Source of the DNA: Bacteroidota bacterium
Lineage (GTDB): Bacteria > Bacteroidota > Bacteroidia > B-17B0 > Aurantibacillaceae
Direction of reading: 5' to 3'
DNA: 64,000 nucleotides
NCBI GenBank assembly: GCA_018267475.1
Contig: JAFDYI010000017.1
Span: 1 to 64,000, forward strand
Shown: piece by piece, positions 34,412 to 42,300 of the stretch
How positions within the stretch are numbered: position 1 is the stretch's first letter
How the letters are laid out: each line of letters begins with the position of its first letter
The notes under the pieces: generated by a model
Told to the model about the DNA's origin: nothing
Database searches by the model: none
What the model saw: the letters and a program-made list of their open reading frames with translations, nothing else
Made by a program: the position numbers and the translations under genes

Positions 34412-34612
34412 TTACTGGTCTTCGTTTTTTTTCTTTTTACTCATTACAATATAAACAATGGGTAAAATACCTAGTGTATTGACTAAGGCTATACAAATAA
34501 ACCAGGCTAACTGATTGTTTCGGCCTGCTTTCCAAAGAGCTATTAGTTTCCAAACAAGTTCCCAAGCAATTAATACTATGATAAGCGGTATAAAAAAGGG
34601 TAGGTTTTCCAT
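34412..34612 (-). CDS. Small two-helix membrane protein (DUF5652-like)
   Basis: From the ATG at 34612 the product has 66 residues. It contains two hydrophobic helices (FFIPLIIVLIAWELVWKLIALW and WFICIALVNTLGILPIVYIV) and a Lys-rich tail. The pattern WKLIALWKAGRNNQLAWFI...NTLGILPIVYI matches the small DUF5652 family of unknown role, which resembles the PLD nuclease N-terminal type of two-helix membrane protein. An in-frame codon at 34639 gives a longer form, which is less likely. It is convergent with topA. Confidence 0.75.
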   Translation of the reverse strand: MENLPFFIPLIIVLIAWELVWKLIALWKAGRNNQLAWFICIALVNTLGILPIVYIVMSKKKKNEDQ

Positions 34613-34696
34613 AACAGAGAAGTTTTTTGTGTGATACAAAGTTATGCAATAGAACTAAATTGTTTAAAAAAATACTTTTCTCTTTTCCTTTTAGGG

Positions 34697-35371
34697 CTAC
34701 TTTAACAAATCGGGGCGGCGTTGTTGGGTGCGTTCTATACTTTGTTCGTGTCGCCATTTTTCAATATTGGCGCTATGCCCACTCATCAATACATCGGGTA
34801 CCCCCCAGCCATTGTATTCTTGCGGGCGCGTATATACCGGCGGGGCTATTAAATTATCTTGAAAGGAATCGGTAAGCGCAGAGGTTTCATCGTTTAGCAC
34901 GCCGGGTATTAAGCGTATGATGCCATCGCACAGTACTGCTGCTGCCAGTTCGCCGCCGCTTAGTACATAATTACCAATAGAAATTTCTTTTGTAATAAGA
35001 TGTTGGCGCACTCGCTCATCTATGCCTTTGTAGTGTCCGCAAAGTACGATGATGTTTTTTAAGGTAGAGAAATAATTACAGGCTTTTTGCTCTAGCAGCT
35101 CGCCATCGGGCGAGGTATAAAGTATTTCGTCGTAGCTGCGTTCTTTTTTCAGGTGGTTGATACAGTTAGCAATAGGTTCTATCATCAGCACCATGCCGGC
35201 GCCTCCGCCAAAGGCATAATCATCTACTTGTTTTTGTTTGTATGTGCTGTAATCGCGTAGGTTTACCAGATTCACTTCTACCACTCCTTTTTGTATAGCG
35301 CGTTTTAGTATGCTATGTTGAAAGGGGCTTTCCAGCAGTTGCGGGTGTATGGTAATAATATCGATGCGCAT
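34697..35371 (-). CDS. trmD: tRNA (guanine-37-N1)-methyltransferase
   Basis: This 224-residue SPOUT-class enzyme methylates G37 of tRNAs to prevent frameshifting. Motifs include [31 protein letters not shown], the trefoil-knot SAM site [14 protein letters not shown], and the C-terminal [20 protein letters not shown]. It begins 3 bp after the stop of the DUF2480 gene and is likely translated from the same mRNA. In many bacteria trmD sits with rpsP, rimM and rplS. Here it does not. Confidence 0.96.
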   Translation of the reverse strand: MRIDIITIHPQLLESPFQHSILKRAIQKGVVEVNLVNLRDYSTYKQKQVDDYAFGGGAGMVLMIEPIANCINHLKKERSYDEILYTSPDGELLEQKACNYFSTLKNIIVLCGHYKGIDERVRQHLITKEISIGNYVLSGGELAAAVLCDGIIRLIPGVLNDETSALTDSFQDNLIAPPVYTRPQEYNGWGVPDVLMSGHSANIEKWRHEQSIERTQQRRPDLLK

Positions 35372-35374
35372 GGG

Positions 35375-35881
35375 TTAGCGATTTTTTTTATATAAAGGTA
35401 CGGTGCTGCACGGCTCGCCAAACATAAGGCTTTTTACTACCGGTTTTAGTTTTTCTGTAAGGGCTACATAAGCTGCAACAGGTATGGGTTTATGGCTGCA
35501 GCCTTTTATTACTACACGCGCATCTTGATATAAAGAAACATCTAAAGCGTGTATTTTTTCTGCAAACAAAAATGCTTCTAAATTTTCTAAGGTACCAAAT
35601 ACTGTTTTTTTTGCAAGGCCTTGCAGGTAGGAGGTAAGTAGCATGTAAGCCCAGGTGGGCACTAAGGCGTCGGCGCTGCAAGTAAGGGCTACGTAGCTGT
35701 TTTGATATTGTTGCCAAGAATGGTTTTGTGCTTGAGTTCTAAAATCTTTTTCTTTTAAAACCAATTCTTGAAAAAGCCACGGTTTTATATCCAGCAACAT
35801 ACGGGGTGTATTGTCGTACCAATCTTCTAAATTTAAGGTTACAATACCGCTTTGCGCTACCTTATTTACAATTTCTTGCAT
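35375..35881 (-). CDS. DUF2480 family protein
   Basis: This 168-residue cytosolic protein matches the Bacteroidota-specific DUF2480 family, whose function is unknown (IVTLNLEDWYDNTPRMLLDIKPWLFQELVLKEKDFR, YVALTCSADALVPTWAYMLL, VVIKGCSHKPIPVAAYVAL). The conserved Cys residues in TCSAD and KGCSH could bind metal. It is followed after 3 bp by trmD. The -7 promoter element ends 4 nt before its ATG, so the mRNA is probably leaderless. Confidence 0.85.
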   Translation of the reverse strand: MQEIVNKVAQSGIVTLNLEDWYDNTPRMLLDIKPWLFQELVLKEKDFRTQAQNHSWQQYQNSYVALTCSADALVPTWAYMLLTSYLQGLAKKTVFGTLENLEAFLFAEKIHALDVSLYQDARVVIKGCSHKPIPVAAYVALTEKLKPVVKSLMFGEPCSTVPLYKKNR

Positions 35882-35885
35882 AGGA

Positions 35886-35893
35886 CAAAGGTA
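35886..35893 (-). promoter_or_regulatory. TACCTTTG -7 element for DUF2480-trmD, leaderless
   Basis: This exact TAnnTTTG match on the minus strand is separated from the ATG by only 4 nt. Transcription would start at or next to the start codon. Confidence 0.65.
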
Positions 35894-36025
35894 GCTTTTT
35901 TTACCAAAAAGACGATACCCGTGTGTTTGCTATGAGTATTCACATCTATTTTTCTGCGACGCAACTGCCGCAACATTTTAAGAAAAAGGAGATGCGTTGC
36001 ACTAAAAAGCAGGTATAGAAAATGA

Positions 36026-37297
36026 TTATTTGAACAAGGGACGTTTGCTCATCAGCGTATTTACCTTTTTGCGTATTTTTTCTAATTCCTTGGGTTTGTC
36101 TTTATTACGCAAAGAAGCATCAATTAGCTCTACTACTTTAATGCATTCTTTTTCTTTTAAGCCACGCGATGTAATAGCCGGGGTGCCGATGCGTATGCCC
36201 GAAGTTACAAAAGGAGACTTATCATCAAAAGGAACCATGTTTTTATTTACGGTAATATCGGCCTCTCCAAGCGCTTTTTCGGCTTCTTTTCCGGTAATAT
36301 TTTTGTTCCGTAAGTCAATAAGCATACAATGGTTTTCGGTGCCTCCCGACACAATTTTGTATCCTAAACTCATAAGTTTTTGCGCCATAGCGTGCGCATT
36401 TTTTACTACTTGCACGCAATAGTTTAGATACTCATCGCTTAGCGCTTCGCTATAGGCCACTGCTTTAGCGGCAATTACGTGCTCTAGAGGGCCGCCTTGT
36501 GTGCCAGGAAAAACAGCCGCATCTAAAAGAGCGCTCATCATTTTGATTTCGCCTTTAGGCGTGGTTTCCCCAAAGGGATTAGGAAAATCATTTCCCATCA
36601 TAATCATGCCGCCTCTTGGGCCGCGCAGTGTTTTATGTGTAGTGGTTGTAACAATGTGGCAATGCGGCAAGGGGTCGTTTAGCAAGCCTTTGGCTATTAG
36701 GCCAGATGGGTGCGAAATATCGGCCATAAGCAGGGCGCCTACCTCGTCGGCAATTTTTCTAAAGGCTTTGTAATCCCAATCGCGACTATAAGCTGAGGCG
36801 CCGCAAATAATTAATTTTGGTTTTTCAGTTTGAGCTATTTTTTTGATGCTATCGTAGTTGATGCGCCCTGTTTTTTCATCTACTCCATAAAAAGTAGCGT
36901 GATATAATTTTCCGCTAAAATTTACAGGAGAGCCATGTGTTAGGTGCCCTCCATGAGATAGGTTAAAACCTAAAATAGTATCTCCGGGTTTTAAGCAAGC
37001 AAGCATTACCGCAGCATTAGCTTGCGCGCCTGAGTGAGGCTGCACATTTACCCATACAGCACCAAATAATTCTTTAGCGCGATCAATAGCTATTTGCTCT
37101 ATTTGATCTACAATTTCGCAGCCGCCATAGTAGCGTTTTTGCGGCAAGCCTTCTGCATATTTATTGGTAAGCACGCTGCCCATAGCTTTCATCACATCGT
37201 TGCTTACATAGTTTTCTGAAGCGATAAGTTCTAAGCCGCGCGTTTGACGGTTTTGTTCTTTTTTTATCAGCGAAAATATTGGAGTGTCTTTTTTCAT
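36026..37297 (-). CDS. glyA: Serine hydroxymethyltransferase
   Basis: This 423-residue PLP enzyme interconverts serine and glycine with tetrahydrofolate. Motifs include [64 protein letters not shown] and the PLP-lysine motif [15 protein letters not shown]. Length is normal. It is a single gene with a -7 element upstream (37319-37326). Confidence 0.97.
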   Translation of the reverse strand: MKKDTPIFSLIKKEQNRQTRGLELIASENYVSNDVMKAMGSVLTNKYAEGLPQKRYYGGCEIVDQIEQIAIDRAKELFGAVWVNVQPHSGAQANAAVMLACLKPGDTILGFNLSHGGHLTHGSPVNFSGKLYHATFYGVDEKTGRINYDSIKKIAQTEKPKLIICGASAYSRDWDYKAFRKIADEVGALLMADISHPSGLIAKGLLNDPLPHCHIVTTTTHKTLRGPRGGMIMMGNDFPNPFGETTPKGEIKMMSALLDAAVFPGTQGGPLEHVIAAKAVAYSEALSDEYLNYCVQVVKNAHAMAQKLMSLGYKIVSGGTENHCMLIDLRNKNITGKEAEKALGEADITVNKNMVPFDDKSPFVTSGIRIGTPAITSRGLKEKECIKVVELIDASLRNKDKPKELEKIRKKVNTLMSKRPLFK

Positions 37298-37318
37298 CGT
37301 GTTTTTATTTTTATGGTG

Positions 37319-37326
37319 TAAAGATA
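37319..37326 (-). promoter_or_regulatory. TATCTTTA -7-like element for glyA
   Basis: This minus-strand TATCTTTA lies 21 nt upstream of the glyA ATG and has one mismatch to TAnnTTTG. Confidence 0.5.
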
Positions 37327-37383
37327 TTTAAAATTATGATGCGTGTATTCTCGTTTTTTTGAATTACTTTTTTAGATGGTTGG

Positions 37384-39375
37384 CTATTTCCCTGTTATTT
37401 TTACTTCAGTACGCCTGTTTTTTGCTTTATTTTCAATAGAGGTGTTAGGCACTATGGGCTTGCTGTCGCCATATCCTTTGTAGCTTAAACGCAGGGTAGA
37501 GATGCCGGCTTTTGCTACATAATCATACACTGCTTTTGCCCGGTTTTGAGAGAGCAGCTGATTGGCTTTTTTATTTCCATCGCTATCGGTATGCCCTCCT
37601 ATTTCTATTTTTATGGTTTTATTTTTGGTTAAAAAAGACACTAATTTATCTAATTCTGTTTTCGATTCAGGTTTTAAATCATATTTATCTACATCAAAAA
37701 ATACGTTTTTTAATTCGATAGAAACGCCTGTATCTATGGGCTGTAAAGCAATGTTTAGTTGAAAGGGCTTGCTATAATCAGCGGCTATATCTTTTAATGA
37801 AAAATTATCTGAATAAAACAGGTAGTTTTCTTTAGCGACATTCATCATGTAATTTTTTTGAGCAGGCAGTACTACTAAAAAATTCCCGTTGTAATCGGCG
37901 TATGCTTTGGTAACTAATTGCTGTGTGCTTAAATCAAAAATATGAACTACTGCCGGAAGTGCTTGTTTGGTTTTGGCATCGGTAATTTTACCTTGAGCAT
38001 AGGTAATGGGCTGAGGCGCTAACTCTTGTGGTAAATCAAAACTATACAAATCGGTACCACCAAAACCGCCGGGCTTATCGCTATGAAAGTATGCTTTTTT
38101 TCCATCAGGACTTACAATCAAGCTGCTTTCGTCCCCATTGGTATTGATGGGGTATCCTAAGTTAATAGCCTCGCCCCAAGTGCCGTCAGCTTGTTTGCGA
38201 CACATATAAATATCCAAACCTCCCATGCCAATGCGACTATCTGAAACAAAGTATAAGGTTTGATTATCGGGGTGGATAAATGGCGCCTCTTCTCTTCCGG
38301 GCGTGTTGATGTTGTTGCCTAATTTAGTAACATTAGTAAAAACACCGTCATCGCCGGCAGTGCTTACATAAATATCTTGATTTTTTACACCTCCGCCTCC
38401 TCTATTGCCTCGTACAAAATATAAGGTTTTGTTGTCGGACGAAAAAGAAGGCTGGCTCTCCCAATCAAAAGTACAAACGGGGGGGCCTAGGTCAAAAGGT
38501 TTAGTCCATTTATTGTCTCCTACTTTTTGTGAAAATAAAATATCACAACTTCCCATACTTGGTTTTCCTGTTGCCGGAATCAATCCTTTTTCTTCGGCGG
38601 TAGTGGGCATCTCTTCGCAACCTACAAAAAATAAAAACTGCCCATCAACCGATACACTAGGTGAGCCCTCGTTGCACGGACTATTTACATACTTCATAAG
38701 TTGAGCGGGTTGCCATGCTCCATCTTGATTGTGAGAAAAATAAAAATCTTCTTGCCCGTTTTGAGAGCCATCACAACTTTTAGTGTGTAAAATGTGGCGA
38801 GTGAAATAAAAATATTTACTATCGGCGGTAACAGAGGGCAGGTATTCGTCGTTGTCTGTATTGATAGCGGCGCCCATGTTTTTCGGATTAAAAGGTTTTG
38901 GGTTTTTTACTTGTTGCGAAGCAAATTGCGAGCAAGCCAATAGATAGTTGGCTCTGTTTTTTATGTCCGGGTTTATTCGGTCAAATGTTAGGAATTTTTG
39001 AAAATTAGGAATGGCATCGTCGTAATGTGCGGTGTAGTATTGTATTTCTCCTAATTGATAAAAATTATTGGGAAAAAATTTAGGATTTGTTTGTACTGCT
39101 TTTTTTAATTGATGGATAGCTTCTTCGGGTTTGTTTCTGTCTATATAAATATAACTTAGGCCCATCATGGCTTCTACAAAATTAGGGTCTTCATATAAGG
39201 CTTTTAAAAAACATTTTTCAGCATCGGCATCTTTTTTTGATTCAAAAAATTTACGAGCTTCTTCTATGTGTTTGATGGCCTTTTTATTGGTAGAGGTATA
39301 ATTACCGGGTGGCATGTATTGCTGGGCAAACGTAATGTGTGCTATAAAAAGTAAGAGCCATTTTATTTTTTTCAT
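37384..39375 (-). CDS. PorE-like outer-membrane protein: TPR, PD40 propeller, carboxypeptidase-regulatory-like and OmpA domains
   Basis: This 663-residue exported protein starts with a signal peptide (MKKIKWLLLFIAHITFAQQ). TPR-like helices (about 25-150) follow, then PD40/beta-propeller repeats (about 170-445, for example LPSVTADSKYFYFTRH and SPSVSVDGQFLFFVG). A carboxypeptidase-regulatory-like fold (about 450-530) comes next, and an OmpA peptidoglycan-binding domain (about 555-663: IEIGGHTDSDGNKKANQLLSQNRAKAV) ends the protein. This domain order matches PorE of the type IX secretion machinery, although many paralogues share it. It lies 15 bp downstream of the giant SPOR protein gene, so the two are probably one operon. 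Confidence 0.88.
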   Translation of the reverse strand: MKKIKWLLLFIAHITFAQQYMPPGNYTSTNKKAIKHIEEARKFFESKKDADAEKCFLKALYEDPNFVEAMMGLSYIYIDRNKPEEAIHQLKKAVQTNPKFFPNNFYQLGEIQYYTAHYDDAIPNFQKFLTFDRINPDIKNRANYLLACSQFASQQVKNPKPFNPKNMGAAINTDNDEYLPSVTADSKYFYFTRHILHTKSCDGSQNGQEDFYFSHNQDGAWQPAQLMKYVNSPCNEGSPSVSVDGQFLFFVGCEEMPTTAEEKGLIPATGKPSMGSCDILFSQKVGDNKWTKPFDLGPPVCTFDWESQPSFSSDNKTLYFVRGNRGGGGVKNQDIYVSTAGDDGVFTNVTKLGNNINTPGREEAPFIHPDNQTLYFVSDSRIGMGGLDIYMCRKQADGTWGEAINLGYPINTNGDESSLIVSPDGKKAYFHSDKPGGFGGTDLYSFDLPQELAPQPITYAQGKITDAKTKQALPAVVHIFDLSTQQLVTKAYADYNGNFLVVLPAQKNYMMNVAKENYLFYSDNFSLKDIAADYSKPFQLNIALQPIDTGVSIELKNVFFDVDKYDLKPESKTELDKLVSFLTKNKTIKIEIGGHTDSDGNKKANQLLSQNRAKAVYDYVAKAGISTLRLSYKGYGDSKPIVPNTSIENKAKNRRTEVKITGK

Positions 39376-39390
39376 AGGTAGTAAGTTATG

Positions 39391-42300
39391 TTATCTGTTA
39401 AAATACTGCTGAGCTTCGGCACCATATAGTTTTTTCCCGTCTTTAAATACAGTAACGAAAGCATCTTTTATTCCTAAAGCAACTATTTCTTCTTTTAATT
39501 TTTGTGCAAAACGCGCTTCTGAAAAAGAGCCAACGGTATAAAGATATAGATCGTTTACTAAATTATTTTTTATAGACCATGTTTTTACTTGTAACCAAGT
39601 GTCAGCCACATCTTGCGGCACTTGTTTTCTGTATGCGCCTATTTGTACTTTAAAAGTAATGCCTGTTTCGTCGGTTTTTACTCCGTTTTCTGCGGTTGGC
39701 GTGGGGTCGGTAGCGTTATTAGAGAACGGTTGTATGTTGTTGGGCAACGCGTTGTTTGTTTCTTTAGGCGTGTTGATTGGAGTGTTGATTATATTGTTTT
39801 CGTTAGGAAAAACAATAGGGTTTTCTTTTGGAAATTGTATGTTTTTGTCGTTATTTATTTTATCAATGGCTTCTGTAGTTTTAATACGTATGCCGTTATG
39901 GTAAGCGCTTACAAAGGCATCAGAAATACCTAACGCATTTACTTTTACTCTATCGGTTTTTACTTTATCTAAGTTGTTGTATATTCCTGCGGTGTAACGG
40001 TAGTTGCCATTGGGTAGTTGCTCTCTGTAAATAGGTTTTAGATGGCGCAATTGAGCACTGCTTACATTACTGGTAAACACACCTATTTGCACGGTAAGCA
40101 ACAAACCGTTCATGGTATTTAAAGCACTCGTTTGTACTGGTTGCACCGATTCGGCTATTTGAGTATTTGTAGGGATGTTGCTGTTTTCTGTAATGCCGGC
40201 GCTAGATGAGGTTGCGTCTGCTACTCGCTCGTTTTGTGGTGTATTAGCCAGAGCTGCTGCTAAATCAATTCGTTTGCCGTTGAGGTAGGCCACCACAAAA
40301 GCGTCTTGATATCCTAATTTTCGTAAATCGTTTTTTACTGCGTTGGCGCTGGTATATTTATCAAACATACCCGCTTGATAACGAATAAACCCTTGAGGAG
40401 TCGTTTCTCCTCCTATGGGAGTAAGCCCTCTAAAGGCATCGGTAGGAATGGGGTTTTTAAACGCCCCTATTTGCACCCTAAACACCAAACCATCAGGCAT
40501 TTTTTCGTTAATAGGAATTGGTTTTTTTGCTGAATAAGCATTGTTGTTTTCTATTTCAAAACCTTTGGTTCCTAGGTATTTGATAGCGTCGCTAGAGGCT
40601 TTGCTTTGTGCATTGTTAGTTGCGTTTTCCGCGTTGGTAGTTATACCTTGTGTACTGTTATCGGTACCTTGTGTATCCCTGTTTGCGCTTTGCGTGTTGT
40701 TGTTCGCGCCCTGTGTATTATTACCGACACCTTGTTTGTTGTTGTTTGTGCTTTGCGCATTGTTAGTTGTGTTTTCCGCGTTGTTAGTTACATTTTGTGT
40801 GTTATTACTAGCATCTTGCGTGTCGTTGTTGTTTGTGTTTGATGTGTTGTTGATAGCATTTTGTGCTGCTGTTTCACCAAGTAATTTTAGTGCCTGTTCT
40901 TGTTTTGCTAAAGCTTCTTTTTGTTTTTCATCGGCATTGCTTAATCCTCCTACTTTAGATGCCATAGAGCCGTTAGCTTCTGCTTCTTCTCGTAATTGTT
41001 GCGCCTCTTTGTTTAGAGTAGCTGCTTCGTTAGCCAATTGCTTTGCTTGAGTACCCTTATTTGAATTAGCTGCAAGCGAATTTATTTTTTTGTTATTATC
41101 TACAAAAAATTGGTTGTCCATATTCAATTGCTGTTTAGTAGCCGTGTATCGCAACTGAGTAGCTTGTTGCTCTAAACCGGATATTTTGTTAAAGGTATTT
41201 TGTTTTTCAGTTCCCGTTAAGTTTTTGGCTTGTGTTCTTAATTCTTTTGCTTGAGTTGTTATCGCATCTGCTTGCTGTAATTGTTCATCAATAGCTTGCT
41301 GTTGTTTATTGTTGCTGGCGCCTTGCGTATTATTGTCGGTGCCTTGTGTGTTGTTAGTTATACCTTGCGTATTACTGCCAGTGTCCTGTGTGTCCTTGTT
41401 CGCGCTTTGTGCATTGGTAGTTGCCCCTTGTGTATTGTCGTTTGTTCTTTGTGTATTGTTAGTTGCACTTTGTGTGTTATTGCTAGCGTTTTGTGTGTTG
41501 TTAGTTAGGCCTTGTGTATTATCGTTTGTGCTTTGTGTATTATTAGTTACACTTTGTGTGTTATTGCTAGCGTTTTGTGTGTTGTTAGTTACGCCTTGTG
41601 TATTATTTCCGGCGCCCTGTGTGTCGTTGTTTGCGCTTTGCGTGTTGGTATTTATACCCTGTGTATTATTACCGGCACCTCGTTTGTTGTTGTTTGTGCT
41701 TTGTGTATTGTTAGTGACACTTTGTGTGTTATTACTAGTATCTTGCGTGTCGTTGTTGCTTGTGTTTGATGTGTTGTTGATAGCATTTTGTGCTGCTGTT
41801 TCACCAAGTAATTTTAGTGCCTGTTCTTGTTTTGCTAAAGCTTCTTTTTGTTTTTCATCGGCATTGCTTAATCCCCCTACTTTAGATGCCATAGAGCCGT
41901 TAGCTTCTGCTTCTTCTCGTAATTGTTGCGCCTCTTTGTTTAGAGTAGCGGCTTCGTTAGCCAATTGCTTTGCTTGGATACCCTGATTTGAATTAGCTGC
42001 AAGCGAATTTATTTTTTTGTTATTATCTACAAAAAATTGGTTGTCCATATTCAATTGCTGCTTAGTAGCCGCGTATCGCAACTGAGTAGCTTGTTGCTCT
42101 AAACCGGATATTTTGTTAAAGGCGTTTTGTTTTTCAGTCCCCGTTAAGTTTTTGGCTTGTGTTCTTAGTTCTTTTGCTTGAGTTGTTATTGCATCTGCTT
42201 GCTGTAATTGTTCATCAATAGCTTGTTGTTGTTTGTTGTTGCTGGCGTCTTGCGTATTATTGTCGGTGCCTTGCGTGTTGTTAGTTACACCTTGTGTATC

